64,000 nt of DNA from Phytopseudomonas straminea (GCF_900112645.1 NZ_FOMO01000001.1:310001-374000), one strand, 5' to 3'. Counted from the first letter of the stretch, positions 21,453 to 31,009 are shown. Translations and numbers: made by a program. Notes: generated by a model not told the origin, from the letters alone.

Positions 21453-23778
21453 GCACGCCCTGATCGAACGCCGCCTGCCGCGGCTGTTTGCCGTGCTGCT
21501 GGTGGCACTATTGGCGCTGACCGCCTGGCAATGGCGCAATGGCCCGCCGGTAGCGGCCAGCATTCTCGCCCTGCTGCCCAGCGGCGCTGGCGACGCACGC
21601 CTGCAACAGGCCGAAGCACGCATGCAGGAGCCGATTCAGCACGACCTGCTGGTGCTGGTCGGCCACCCGCAGCGCGAGCGCGCCATCGCCCTGGCTGGCG
21701 AGCTGGGCCGGCAATGGCAGGAAAGCGGCCATTTTGGCCAGGTGCGCTGGCAGCTCGACAGCGACCTCGATGCCCTGCGCCAGCACCTGCGCGACAGCCG
21801 CCTAAACCTGCTGTCTGCCGCCGACCGCAAGTTGCTGGTCGAGCGGCCGGACGCCTTCATCGAGCAACGTGCCGCGGCACTTTTCGACCCCTTCGCCTCA
21901 TTCAGCCTACTGCCGCCGGAGCAGGACTGGCTCGGCCTCGGCGCCCGCGCCCAGCAGGCCCTGAATTTTGGCGGTCGGGTGCAGCCGGACCTGGCCAGCG
22001 GCGCACTGCTGGTCAGCGAGCCCGGCATGAGCTGGGCCGTGCTGCACCTGCGCAGCCGTGGCGACGCCTTCGACATGCAGTCGCCGCTGGTCATCGCCCA
22101 GGGCATCGAGGCCGCCCGCCAGCGCGTCGAGGCCGACGGCGGCCAGCTGCTCGCCACCGGTGGCGCGCTGTATGCCGCCGCCGGCCAGAACAAGGCGATG
22201 AGCGAGATGACCCTGATCGGCGGCGCGGCCAGCCTCGGCACCCTGCTGCTGTTGCTGATTGGCTTCCGCCGCCCGCGGGTGCTGCTCAGCCTGCTGCCCA
22301 TCGGCATGGCGCTGGTGGCCGGTTGCGCCGCCTGCGTGCTGATCTTCGGGCAGATCAACGCCCTGACCCTGGTGCTCGGCGCCAGCCTGATCGGGGTGGC
22401 CGCCGACTACCCGCTGCATTACCTGAGCAAGAGCTGGGGCCATGCCAAGTGGCGCAGCTGGAGCGCCCTGCGCAGCACCCTGCCGGGCCTGACCCTGAGC
22501 CTGGGCACCAATCTGATCGGCTACCTGGCGCTGGCCTTCACGCCGTTTCCGGCGCTGACCCAGATAGCCGCGTTCTCCGCCGCCGGGCTGATCGGCGCCT
22601 ACCTCTGCTCGGTGTGCCTGCTGCCCGCCTGGCTGAACGGCATGCAGCTGCGCCCGGCACCGCGCCTGCTGGCCCTGGCCACCCGCACGATCAGTTGGCA
22701 CAACCGCCTGCGCCAGGGCCATGGCACCTACTGGCTGCTGGCGCTGTTCCTGGCGTTCTGCGCCGGCGGCATCTGGCAGCTGCACAGCCAGAACGATCTG
22801 CGCCAGTGGCTGGGCAAGGACCCGGCGCTGTTCGCTCAATCCCAGCGCATCGTCGAACTCACCGGCCAGCAGCCCACCAGCCAGTTTTTCCTGGTGCGAG
22901 CCAGTGACGAAGCACAGTTGCTGCAGCGCCAGCAGGCGCTCGGCGCACGGCTCGATACCCTGGTCGGCAACGGCCAACTGCGCAGCTACCTGTCGCTCAA
23001 TGGGTTGATCGCCCCTGCCGACCAACTGCAGGCCACCCGCGCTGCGCTGCGTACTCTGCCGGAGCACTGGCAGCCGCTGCTGGCCTTGGGCATTCCCGCC
23101 GACGCCCTGCAGGCCGAGTTGCAGCAACTGCTGGAGCAGCCACAAGCCAACCTGGAACAGGCCCTGACGAGCCCTCTGGCCGAGCCCTGGCGCGCGCTGT
23201 GGCTGGGCCGCGATGAAAATGGCGTGGCCGCCATCGTCAGCCTGCAGGGGCAGGCCGACAGCGCCGTGCTGCAAGGCGCCGCCGATGGCCTGGACGGTGT
23301 GCAGCTGGTCGACCGCCTCGGCGAGCTGAACCGCCTGTTCGCCGCTACCCAGGTCAGCGCCGCCGAACTCAAGCTGATCTCCTGCCTGGCCATCGTGCTG
23401 CTGCTATGCATCCCGTTCGGCCTCGGCGGCGCGCTGCGGGTGGTCTGCCTGCCGCTGCTGGCGGCCCTCGCCGCCCTGGCCTGCCTGGGCTGGCTGGGCC
23501 AGCCGCTGACGCTGTTCAGCCTGTTCGGTTTGCTGCTGATCACCGCCATCGGCGTCGATTACGCCATCCTGATGCGCGAGAACATCGGCGGGCCGGCGGT
23601 CAGCTTGCTCGGCACGTTGCTGTCGGCGGTCTCCAGCTGGCTGTCGTTCGGCCTGCTGCTGATCAGCCAGACGCCGGCAATCGCCAACTTCGGCCTGGCC
23701 ATCAGCCTGGGCCTGATGTTCTGCTTCCTGCTCTCGCCCTGGGCGGCGCCGCGCCACAGAGCGGAGGCCCAGCCATGA
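21442..23778 (+). CDS. apeM: MMPL/RND-type exporter ApeM
   Basis: 778 residues with two repeats of one helix, a large periplasmic loop and five helices. The loop of repeat one is about 40-250 and that of repeat two about 440-620. FGQINALTLVLGASLIGVAADYPLHYL and GVDYAILMREN mark the two transmembrane cores, with the proton-relay Asp residues. It presumably extracts the pigment from the inner membrane toward ApeL. The only reasonable start is TTG at 21442, with AGGAG about ten bases upstream; the next ATG would delete the first helix. Confidence 0.87.
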   Translation: MRAEHALIERRLPRLFAVLLVALLALTAWQWRNGPPVAASILALLPSGAGDARLQQAEARMQEPIQHDLLVLVGHPQRERAIALAGELGRQWQESGHFGQVRWQLDSDLDALRQHLRDSRLNLLSAADRKLLVERPDAFIEQRAAALFDPFASFSLLPPEQDWLGLGARAQQALNFGGRVQPDLASGALLVSEPGMSWAVLHLRSRGDAFDMQSPLVIAQGIEAARQRVEADGGQLLATGGALYAAAGQNKAMSEMTLIGGAASLGTLLLLLIGFRRPRVLLSLLPIGMALVAGCAACVLIFGQINALTLVLGASLIGVAADYPLHYLSKSWGHAKWRSWSALRSTLPGLTLSLGTNLIGYLALAFTPFPALTQIAAFSAAGLIGAYLCSVCLLPAWLNGMQLRPAPRLLALATRTISWHNRLRQGHGTYWLLALFLAFCAGGIWQLHSQNDLRQWLGKDPALFAQSQRIVELTGQQPTSQFFLVRASDEAQLLQRQQALGARLDTLVGNGQLRSYLSLNGLIAPADQLQATRAALRTLPEHWQPLLALGIPADALQAELQQLLEQPQANLEQALTSPLAEPWRALWLGRDENGVAAIVSLQGQADSAVLQGAADGLDGVQLVDRLGELNRLFAATQVSAAELKLISCLAIVLLLCIPFGLGGALRVVCLPLLAALAALACLGWLGQPLTLFSLFGLLLITAIGVDYAILMRENIGGPAVSLLGTLLSAVSSWLSFGLLLISQTPAIANFGLAISLGLMFCFLLSPWAAPRHRAEAQP

Positions 23779-24923
23779 GCGTGCTCGGCTTCTGGCTGCT
23801 GGCGCTGGCGCTCTATGCCCTGGTCGGCATCCTCGGTGGCCGCCGGCTGATTCCCATCGTCGGCCAGTTGCTGGTCGCCAGCCTGGCGATTCCCGCCCTG
23901 CTGCTCGGCTGGGCGGAGCCGTACCTGCAGCTCACGGCCGATGACCTGCTGGCACCGGCCTGGGTCGAGCTGGCCTATGGGCTGAGTTTCGCCCTGCTGC
24001 TGGGGTACATCCTCAGCGACGTGATCGACCTGCAGCTCAGCCCGGCGTGCCTGAAGATCGCCCTGCCGAGCTTTCTCATTCCGCTGCTGGCCGGTCTGGC
24101 CTGCGCCCTGTGGGTGCTGCCCGGCGACTACAGCTGGCTGAGCGCGGTGGGCATCGGCCTGCTGTTCTCGATCACCGCGATTCCGGTGCTGTACCTGTTC
24201 CTGCAGAGCATCGGCTACCCGCCGGCGGCCACCAAACGCCTGCTGCACGCGGCGATTCTGATGGATTTCATGTGCTGGAGCCTGTTCGGCCTGGCCCAGG
24301 GCAGCAGCCATCCGATCAGCCTGCTGTGGCCACTGCTGGCCGCTGCGCTGCCGCTGGCGCTCAACCTGTTGCGACTGCGCCACCCGCTGTTCTACAGCCT
24401 GCCGTTCTTCGCCCTGATGGTGCTGCTGCACAACCTCAAGCTCAACGCCCTGGTGTTCGGCATCGCCTACATGCTGTGCCTGGCGGCGATCCGCGTGCCA
24501 TTCCAGCTGCCCTTGCCGCAGCGCCAGTGGAAGTTGTTGATGAACGGCCTGGCGGTACCGCTGATCCTCACCTGCGGCGTGTTGCGCGTGGACTTTCACG
24601 GCATCGGCGCGGCCGACTCCTGGTTCGCCGTGGGCGTGCTGCTGGTGGCGCCGGTGCTCAGCAAGGTGCTCGGCAGCTGGCTGGGCCTGCACTGGGCCGA
24701 GCCCGGTGCCTCAGCGCGGATCAAGTGGCAGGAAAGCCTGCTGCTGAACATTCGCGGCCTGACCGAAATCGTCTTTCTCAACCTGCTCCTGCAACTGCAG
24801 CTGATCGATGCCATTGTGTATTTCGGCCTGCTGCTGATGAGTCTGTTCTCCACCCTGCTGCCCGCCGTGATGGGTCGGCACGCTTATCCGAGCGAGGCGA
24901 AAAGCCGTTATGAAATCTCCTGA
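23775..24923 (+). CDS. Cation/proton antiporter (CPA2)-like membrane protein
   Basis: 382 residues with about eleven to twelve helices. GLLFSITAIPVLYLFLQSIG corresponds to the discontinuous helix of CPA2 exchangers, and LLLNIRGLTEIVFLNL corresponds to their NTRGLxE motif. The paired acidic ion-binding site (DD or ND in CPA2) reads Met-Asp here (ILMDFMCW), so ion selectivity may differ or exchange may be lost. There is no RCK/TrkA domain. It is coupled to apeM (ATGA) and overlaps the following oxidoreductase gene by 14 bases. Not part of the reference APE gene set that I know. Confidence 0.7.
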   Translation: MSVLGFWLLALALYALVGILGGRRLIPIVGQLLVASLAIPALLLGWAEPYLQLTADDLLAPAWVELAYGLSFALLLGYILSDVIDLQLSPACLKIALPSFLIPLLAGLACALWVLPGDYSWLSAVGIGLLFSITAIPVLYLFLQSIGYPPAATKRLLHAAILMDFMCWSLFGLAQGSSHPISLLWPLLAAALPLALNLLRLRHPLFYSLPFFALMVLLHNLKLNALVFGIAYMLCLAAIRVPFQLPLPQRQWKLLMNGLAVPLILTCGVLRVDFHGIGAADSWFAVGVLLVAPVLSKVLGSWLGLHWAEPGASARIKWQESLLLNIRGLTEIVFLNLLLQLQLIDAIVYFGLLLMSLFSTLLPAVMGRHAYPSEAKSRYEIS

Positions 24924-26154
24924 AGTCCAACAGCATCAGATCGTCGTAGCCGGTGCCGGCCCGGCTGGCGCGATTGCCGCCGCCATCCTCAAGCGCAAGG
25001 GCCACGAGGTGCTGATCCTCGAACGCCAGCGCTTCCCGCGCTTCTCGATCGGCGAGAGCCTGCTGTCGCACTGCCTGGACTTCGTCGAGGAAGCCGGGAT
25101 GATCGACGCGGTGCGTGCCGCAGGCTTCCAGACCAAGCACGGCGCGGCCTTCGCCTGGGGTGATCGCTACACCGACTTCGATTTCCGCGAGACCTTCACA
25201 AAGAGCTTCGGCTCGACCTATCAGGTGCAGCGCGCCGATTTCGACAAGGTGCTGGCCGACGAAGCCGAGCGCCAGGGCGTGACCATCCGCTACGAAGAGG
25301 AAATCGTCGCCGTGGACTTCAGCGGCGAGCAGCCGTTGCTGTCGGTACGCCGCCTGACCGACGGTCACGAGTACCAGGTGCGCTGCACCTTCGTGCTCGA
25401 CGCCAGCGGCTACGGCCGCCTGCTGCCGCGCCTGCTGGATCTGGAACTGCCGTCCAATCTGCCGATGCGCAAGGCGCTGTTCACCCATATCGAAGACCGC
25501 ATCGACCACCCGGGCTTCGACCGCGAGAAGATCCTCATCACCACCCACGCCAGCCTGCGCGACGTGTGGTTCTGGACCATTCCGTTCAGCAACGGCCGCT
25601 GCTCCCTCGGCGTGGTCGGCCTGGCCGAGCGTTTCGACGGCTACCCCGAGGACATGGACGCTGCGCTCAAGCAGTTCGTCGCCGAAACGCCGAGCCTGGC
25701 CAAGGTGCTCGGCAATGCCGTGTGGGACACCCCGGTGCGCGAGATCAAGGGCTACTCGGCCAACGTCAAGGCACTGCACGGCAAGGGCTTCGCGCTGCTG
25801 GGCAACGCTGCCGAATTCCTCGACCCGGTATTCAGCTCGGGCGTGACTATCGCCATGCGCTCGGCGAGCATGGCCGCCAACCTGCTGCACCGCCAGCTGA
25901 GCGGCGAGACGGTGGATTGGGAACAAGACTTCGCGATTCCGCTCAAACGCGGCGTCGACACCTTCCGCGTGTACGTCGAAGGCTGGTACGACGGCAGCTT
26001 CCAGGACGTCATCTACTACCCCAATGCCTCGCCCGAGATCCGCGCCATGATCAGCTCCATCCTCGCCGGCTATGCGTGGGACGCGCGCAACCCCTATGTA
26101 GCCGAACCTCGCCGTCGCCTGCGGGTGCTCGCCGAGTTGTGTGCCAGTGCCTGA
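24910..26154 (+). CDS. FAD-dependent halogenase-like oxidoreductase
   Basis: 414 residues. GAGPAG at 15-20 is the FAD-binding loop. Lys76 in TKHGAAFAWG and W220-F-W-T-I-P225 reproduce the KxGA and WxWxIP motifs of flavin-dependent halogenases of the pyrrole/phenol type. Aryl polyenes such as xanthomonadins are halogenated, so the likely role is chlorination or bromination of the aryl head, possibly on an ACP-bound substrate. Many proteins called geranylgeranyl-reductase-like share the fold; the two intact motifs favour a halogenase. No flavin reductase gene adjoins. Confidence 0.75.
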   Translation: MKSPEVQQHQIVVAGAGPAGAIAAAILKRKGHEVLILERQRFPRFSIGESLLSHCLDFVEEAGMIDAVRAAGFQTKHGAAFAWGDRYTDFDFRETFTKSFGSTYQVQRADFDKVLADEAERQGVTIRYEEEIVAVDFSGEQPLLSVRRLTDGHEYQVRCTFVLDASGYGRLLPRLLDLELPSNLPMRKALFTHIEDRIDHPGFDREKILITTHASLRDVWFWTIPFSNGRCSLGVVGLAERFDGYPEDMDAALKQFVAETPSLAKVLGNAVWDTPVREIKGYSANVKALHGKGFALLGNAAEFLDPVFSSGVTIAMRSASMAANLLHRQLSGETVDWEQDFAIPLKRGVDTFRVYVEGWYDGSFQDVIYYPNASPEIRAMISSILAGYAWDARNPYVAEPRRRLRVLAELCASA

Positions 26155-26164
26155 GGAGATTGCG

Positions 26165-26887
26165 ATGGATCGCGCCGCATCCACCTACGTCGAAGAGACC
26201 GGTTTCGGTTTCTGGTTCCTGCGCAGCCACGTGTGGCAGCACCATGTGCTGCGCGTGGCCGTCGACGACCTGTGCGGGCTGATCGACAGCCCGCTGCCTG
26301 TCGCACCGGTGGTGCTGGATGCCGGCTGCGGCCAGGGCAAGTCGTTCTCGCTGCTGCAACGTGCCTTCGCGCCGTCGCGGATCATTGGCCTGGATGCCGA
26401 CCCGCACAGCCTCGATTGCTCGCGCGCCGAAGCCCAGCGCCTGGGCCTCGACGTGCAACTGATCGCCAGCGACTGCGCGGCGATCCAGTTGCCCGATGCC
26501 AGCGTGGACATGCTCTTCTGCCACCAGACCTTTCATCATCTGGTCGAGCAGGAGCAGGCGCTGGCCGAGTTCTGGCGCGTGCTCAAGCCCGGCGGCCTGC
26601 TGCTGTTCGCCGAGTCGACCAAGTACTATATCGACACCTGGGTGATCCGCTGGTTGTTCCGCCACCCCATGGAAGTGCAGAAGAGCGCCGCCGAATACCT
26701 GGCCATGCTGCGCCAGCAGGGCTTCGAATTCAGCGAGCGCAACGTCTCCTATCCGTACCTGTGGTGGAGCCGCTCGGAGGATTTCGGTTTGCTGGAGCGC
26801 TGGGGCATCCGCAAGGCCAAGCCGTTCGGCCAGCGCAACGAGACCCTAGTCAACGCTGCGGTGCGCAAACCCCTGGAGCCGGCATGA
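26165..26887 (+). CDS. Class I SAM-dependent methyltransferase
   Basis: 240 residues with motif I VLDAGCGQGKS near residue 60, the acidic loop IGLDADPHSL and a post-motif LKPGGLLLFAES. It probably O- or C-methylates the aryl head group, a common decoration of aryl polyenes; the position is unknown. ATG 26165 has GAGGAG six bases upstream, which decides the start. The gene follows the halogenase-like gene after ten bases and overlaps the lipoprotein gene by four. Confidence 0.85.
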   Translation: MDRAASTYVEETGFGFWFLRSHVWQHHVLRVAVDDLCGLIDSPLPVAPVVLDAGCGQGKSFSLLQRAFAPSRIIGLDADPHSLDCSRAEAQRLGLDVQLIASDCAAIQLPDASVDMLFCHQTFHHLVEQEQALAEFWRVLKPGGLLLFAESTKYYIDTWVIRWLFRHPMEVQKSAAEYLAMLRQQGFEFSERNVSYPYLWWSRSEDFGLLERWGIRKAKPFGQRNETLVNAAVRKPLEPA

Positions 26888-27363
26888 AACACCTGCTGAC
26901 CCTTGCCTGCATCCTGCTGCTGACGGCCTGCGCCGCACGCACGCCGCTGCCCGCCACCACGCCGCAACTGGCGCAGCCGCTGCCGATGTCGCTGCAGGTC
27001 AGCACTGCCGATGGCCAGGACTGGCTGTTGGTGATCCAGGCCGAGGGCGCGGCCCTGCGCTGGTCGCTGTTCGACCCCCTTGGCGTCCCGCTGGCCCGGC
27101 AATCGCTGGCAGACGGCGCCTGGCACAATGACGGCCTGCTGCCACCCAACCCCGCGGCCCGCGAGCTGTTCGCCGCCCTGCTGTTCGCCCTCACTCCGGA
27201 TGCTCAACTGGCCGGCAGCTATGCCGATAAAGGCTGGCGACAAGGCGCCGAGGGGCGCCAGCTGGCCCCTGACTGGCGCATCCGCTATGGCGCCGGGCAG
27301 GCCATCGAACTGAGCAATGCCACGCAGCAGTACCGCGTGAGCCCGCTGGAGACGCAACCATGA
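26884..27363 (+). CDS. apeN: DUF3261-type lipoprotein ApeN
   Basis: 159 residues beginning MKHLLTLACILLLTACAA, with a lipobox LTAC (lipidation at Cys16). The mature part is small and beta-rich, resembling the DUF3261 lipoproteins that accompany APE exporters. By analogy with LolB it may accept the pigment from ApeL and insert it in the outer membrane; this is inference from cluster context. Four-base overlaps tie it to both neighbours. Confidence 0.82.
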   Translation: MKHLLTLACILLLTACAARTPLPATTPQLAQPLPMSLQVSTADGQDWLLVIQAEGAALRWSLFDPLGVPLARQSLADGAWHNDGLLPPNPAARELFAALLFALTPDAQLAGSYADKGWRQGAEGRQLAPDWRIRYGAGQAIELSNATQQYRVSPLETQP

Positions 27364-28553
27364 TCGCTCGACTCGACGCCCTCGGCGTGATCTGCGCCCT
27401 TGGCCAGGGCAAGCAGGCGGTGGCCGACGCCCTGTTCGCCGGTGACACCCGCGGCATGCGCCGCCAGGCCGGCTGGATTCCCGAGCGCAGCGTGACCGTG
27501 GGTGCGGTGGCTGCGCCGCTGCCGGAAATGCCCGCAGGCCTCGAGCAGGCGGCGAGCCGCAACAACCGTCTGCTGCTGGCCGCCGCTCTGGAAATCCACG
27601 ACGATATCCAGGCCGCCATCGCCACCTACGGCGCCAGCCGCATCGCCGTGGTGCTCGGCACCAGCACCTCGGGCATCGCCGAAGCCGGCGAGCACATCGC
27701 CGAGTACGTGCACAGTGGCGAGCTGCCGCCCGCCTACCGTTACAGCCGCCAGGAGATCGCCGCGCCGGCCAATTTCCTGGCTGACTGGCTGGGCCTCGCC
27801 GGCCCGGTCTATTGCCAGTCCACGGCCTGCACCTCCAGCGGCCGCGCCCTGCTCGCCGCCCAGCGCCTGCTGCGCATGGGCGTGTGCGACGCGGTACTGT
27901 GCGGCGGCGTGGACAGCCTGTGCAAGCTGACCCTGAACGGCTTCGCCAGCCTGGAAGCAGTGTCCGACGAGCGCTGCAACCCGTTCTCGGCCAACCGCCA
28001 CGGCATCAACATCGGCGAGGCTGCCGCGCTGTTTCTGATGACCCGCGCCAAACAGGGCCCCGGCATCGGCCTGCTCGGCGGTGGCGCCACCTCCGACGCC
28101 CACCACATTTCCGCGCCGCATCCCGAGGGCCTCGGTGCCCAGCAGGCGATGCGCCAGGCGCTGGCCGCCGCCGGGGTGGCTGCCGAGCAGATCGGCTACC
28201 TCAACCTGCACGGCACCGCCACGCCGCACAACGACGCCATGGAAAGCCTGGCGGTAGCGCAGCTGTTCCCGGCCGGTGTGCCCTGCTCGTCGAGCAAGCC
28301 GCTGACCGGCCACACCCTGGGCGCCGCCGGTGCGCTGGAAGCGGCCTTCTGCTGGCTGACGCTGAGCGAATACAACGCCGGCAAGCGCCTGCCACCCCAC
28401 GTTTGGGACGGCCAGGCCGATCCACAGCTGCCGCGCCTCAAGCTGGTCGGCGTCGGCGAGCAGTTGCCTGCGGCCGAGCGGCGTTATCTGATGAGCAATT
28501 CGTTCGCCTTCGGCGGCAACAACATTTCATTAGTCCTGGGAGACCTGCCGTGA
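27360..28553 (+). CDS. apeO: Ketosynthase ApeO
   Basis: 397 residues of the KAS I/II fold with a complete triad: Cys157 in STACTSSG, His284 in LHGTATPHND and His318 in TGHTLGAAGA. It is the elongating ketosynthase expected to pair with the cysteine-less ApeC. The C-terminal FAFGGNN loop is intact. It is coupled to apeN upstream (ATGA) and to apeP downstream through a GTGA overlap. Confidence 0.92.
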   Translation: MIARLDALGVICALGQGKQAVADALFAGDTRGMRRQAGWIPERSVTVGAVAAPLPEMPAGLEQAASRNNRLLLAAALEIHDDIQAAIATYGASRIAVVLGTSTSGIAEAGEHIAEYVHSGELPPAYRYSRQEIAAPANFLADWLGLAGPVYCQSTACTSSGRALLAAQRLLRMGVCDAVLCGGVDSLCKLTLNGFASLEAVSDERCNPFSANRHGINIGEAAALFLMTRAKQGPGIGLLGGGATSDAHHISAPHPEGLGAQQAMRQALAAAGVAAEQIGYLNLHGTATPHNDAMESLAVAQLFPAGVPCSSSKPLTGHTLGAAGALEAAFCWLTLSEYNAGKRLPPHVWDGQADPQLPRLKLVGVGEQLPAAERRYLMSNSFAFGGNNISLVLGDLP

Positions 28554-29014
28554 GTGTCTGGCCCGTCGCCGAGCTGGTGCCCCACGCTGGCGACATGATT
28601 CTGATCGACGAGGTGCTGGGGTTCGGCGCCGAGCACATCGACACCCGCCTGGTGGTGCGCCCGAACGGCCTGTTCAGCCAGGCAGACGGCAGCCTGCCGG
28701 CTGCGGTGGGCATCGAGCTGATGGCCCAGAGCGTGGCCGCATTCGCCGGTTGCCATGCCCGTGAGCAGGGCCTGCCGGTGGAGCTGGGCTTTCTGCTTGG
28801 CACCCGCAACTTCAGCTGCAACGTCGACCGCTTCCCGGCCGGCAGCACCCTGCTGATCCATGCCAACCGTTCCCTGCAGGACGAAAACGGCATGTGCGTG
28901 TTCGAATGCCGTCTCGAAGGCCCGGGCATTCTGGTCGAGGCGCGGCTCAACGTGTTCCAGCCCCGCGACGTGTCCACCTATATCCAAGAACCCCCACTTC
29001 AGGAGCCGTCTTAA
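28550..29014 (+). CDS. apeP: 3-hydroxyacyl-ACP dehydratase ApeP
   Basis: 154 residues, hotdog fold. LVPHAGDMILIDEV carries His12 and AVGIELMAQSVAAFAG carries Glu56, the catalytic pair of the FabA/FabZ-like ApeP proteins. It dehydrates the 3-hydroxyacyl intermediates that give the conjugated chain. The GTG start at 28550 is embedded in the apeO stop with CCTGGGA upstream. The TAA stop shares one base with the apeQ ATG. Confidence 0.9.
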   Translation: MSVWPVAELVPHAGDMILIDEVLGFGAEHIDTRLVVRPNGLFSQADGSLPAAVGIELMAQSVAAFAGCHAREQGLPVELGFLLGTRNFSCNVDRFPAGSTLLIHANRSLQDENGMCVFECRLEGPGILVEARLNVFQPRDVSTYIQEPPLQEPS

Positions 29015-29742
29015 TGAGCGAGACCATTCTGGTCACCGGATCGAGCCGCGGTATCGGCCGCGCCATTGCCCTGCGCCTGGCGCGCGCCGGTTTCGACCTG
29101 GTGCTGCATTGCCGCTCGCGCCGCGACGAGGCCGAAGCGGTGCAACGCGAGATCGAGGCCATGGGCCAGAAGGCGCGCATCCTGCAATTCGACGTGGCCG
29201 ACCGGGCCACCTGCCGCAACGCCCTGGAAGCCGACGTGGAAAGCCACGGCGCCTACTACGGCGTGGTGTGCAACGCAGGGCTTACCCGCGACGGCGCCTT
29301 CCCGGCCCTCGGCGAGGAAGACTGGGATGTGGTGCTGCGCACAAATCTGGATGGTTTCTACAACGTGCTGCACCCGCTGACCATGCCGATGGTGCGTCGC
29401 CGCAAGCCAGGGCGTATCGTCTGTATCACTTCGGTTTCCGGGCTGATCGGCAACCGCGGCCAGGTCAACTACAGTGCCTCGAAAGCCGGCATCATCGGCG
29501 CCGCCAAGGCCCTGGCAATCGAGCTGGGCAAGCGCAAGATCACCGTCAACTGCGTGGCGCCGGGGCTGATCGACACCGAGATTGTCGACGAGCACGTGCC
29601 GCTCGAGGAGATCCTCAAGATGGTGCCGGCCGCGCGCATGGGCACGCCGGAAGAAGTGGCCGGCACGGTGAATTTTCTGATGTCCGAAGAGGCGGCCTAC
29701 ATCACCCGCCAGGTGATCGCCGTCAATGGCGGTCTGTGTTGA
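29014..29742 (+). CDS. apeQ: 3-oxoacyl-ACP reductase ApeQ (FabG-like)
   Basis: 242 residues of the short-chain dehydrogenase family: TGSSRGIGRA for NADPH binding, NAGLTRDGAF, catalytic Ser in ITSVSGLIG and the YSASK Tyr/Lys pair. It reduces the 3-oxo group after each condensation. An AGGAG site lies eight bases before the ATG. It is distinct from housekeeping fabG, which would sit with fabD and acpP. Confidence 0.92.
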   Translation: MSETILVTGSSRGIGRAIALRLARAGFDLVLHCRSRRDEAEAVQREIEAMGQKARILQFDVADRATCRNALEADVESHGAYYGVVCNAGLTRDGAFPALGEEDWDVVLRTNLDGFYNVLHPLTMPMVRRRKPGRIVCITSVSGLIGNRGQVNYSASKAGIIGAAKALAIELGKRKITVNCVAPGLIDTEIVDEHVPLEEILKMVPAARMGTPEEVAGTVNFLMSEEAAYITRQVIAVNGGLC

Positions 29743-29758
29743 AAGAGAGCGAAGTGGC

Positions 29759-30985
29759 ATGAAGCGCGTAGTCGTAACCGGCATGGCCGGCATCACCTCC
29801 CTAGGCGACAGCTGGGACAGCATCGCGGCGAATTTCCGCGCCAACCGCAGCGGCATCCGCGTGATGCACGAGTGGGATCGCTTCAGCGAGCTGAACACCC
29901 GCCTGGGCGGCCCGGTGGACGACTTCGTCGTGCCATCGAGCTGGACCCGCAAACAGCTGCGCAGCATGGGTCGCGTGTCGCGCCTGTCGGTGTACGCCGC
30001 CGAGCGCGCCCTGGCCGATGCCGGCCTGCTGGATGACAACAGCATCAAGGACGGGCGCATGGGCGTGGCCTGCGGCTCGTCCACCGGCAGCACCGAGGAG
30101 ATCAAGGCGTTCGGCAACATGCTGCTCAACTCGGTGGCCGACGGCCTCAACGCCAACTCTTACATCCGCATGATGCCGCACACCACGGCGGCCAACATCA
30201 GCATCTTCTTCGGTCTCACCGGCCGGCTGATCCCTACCTCCAGCGCCTGCACTAGCGGCAGCCAGGGCATCGGCTACGCATACGAGGCGATCAAGTTCGG
30301 CCGCCTGCCGCTGATGCTTGCCGGCGGCGCCGAGGAGCTGTGCCCGACCGAAGCGATGGTCTTCGATGCGCTGTACGCGACCAGCCTGAAGAACGACGCG
30401 CCGCACACCAGCCCGCGCCCCTACGACAGCGGCCGTGACGGCCTGGTGATCGGTGAGGGCGCCGGCATGCTGGTGCTCGAGGAGCTGGAGCACGCCCTGG
30501 CCCGTGGCGCGACCATCCACGCCGAGATCGTCGGTTTCGGCTGCAATGCCGACGGCCAGCACGCCACCAAGCCGGTGCAGGCCACCATGCGCCGCGCCAT
30601 GGAACTGGCCCTTGAAGACGCAGCCCTGGCGCCCGACGCCATCGGCTACGTCAACGGCCACGGCACCGCCACCGAACAGGGCGACGTCGCCGAAACCCAG
30701 GCCACCAGCAGCCTGTTCGGTGCGCGCATGCCGATCAGCTCGCAGAAGAGCTACTTCGGCCACACTCTCGGTGCCTGCGGCGCGCTGGAGTCCTGGTTCA
30801 GCATCGAGATGCTCAACCGCGATAGCTACGTGCACACCCTCAACCTGGATCACATCGATCCGGCCTGCGGCGAGCTGGACTACCTGCGCGGCGAATTCCG
30901 CGAGATGAGCCACGAATACGTGATGAACAACAATTTCGCTTTTGGCGGGGTCAACACCTCGCTGATCTTCCGCCGCTGGCGCTGA
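29759..30985 (+). CDS. apeR: Ketosynthase ApeR
   Basis: 408 residues, with triad Cys164 (SSACTSGSQG), His301 (NGHGTATEQGD) and His335 (FGHTLGACGA). The published division of labour has ApeR acting early or as a homodimeric KS, complementary to ApeO:ApeC. ATG 29759 was chosen for its GAGAG site and the typical MKRVVVTG start. Sixteen bases separate it from apeQ, and 24 bases separate it from the following lipoprotein gene. Confidence 0.92.
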   Translation: MKRVVVTGMAGITSLGDSWDSIAANFRANRSGIRVMHEWDRFSELNTRLGGPVDDFVVPSSWTRKQLRSMGRVSRLSVYAAERALADAGLLDDNSIKDGRMGVACGSSTGSTEEIKAFGNMLLNSVADGLNANSYIRMMPHTTAANISIFFGLTGRLIPTSSACTSGSQGIGYAYEAIKFGRLPLMLAGGAEELCPTEAMVFDALYATSLKNDAPHTSPRPYDSGRDGLVIGEGAGMLVLEELEHALARGATIHAEIVGFGCNADGQHATKPVQATMRRAMELALEDAALAPDAIGYVNGHGTATEQGDVAETQATSSLFGARMPISSQKSYFGHTLGACGALESWFSIEMLNRDSYVHTLNLDHIDPACGELDYLRGEFREMSHEYVMNNNFAFGGVNTSLIFRRWR

Positions 30986-31009
30986 TTTTTCTCAAGACAA
31001 GGACCAAGG

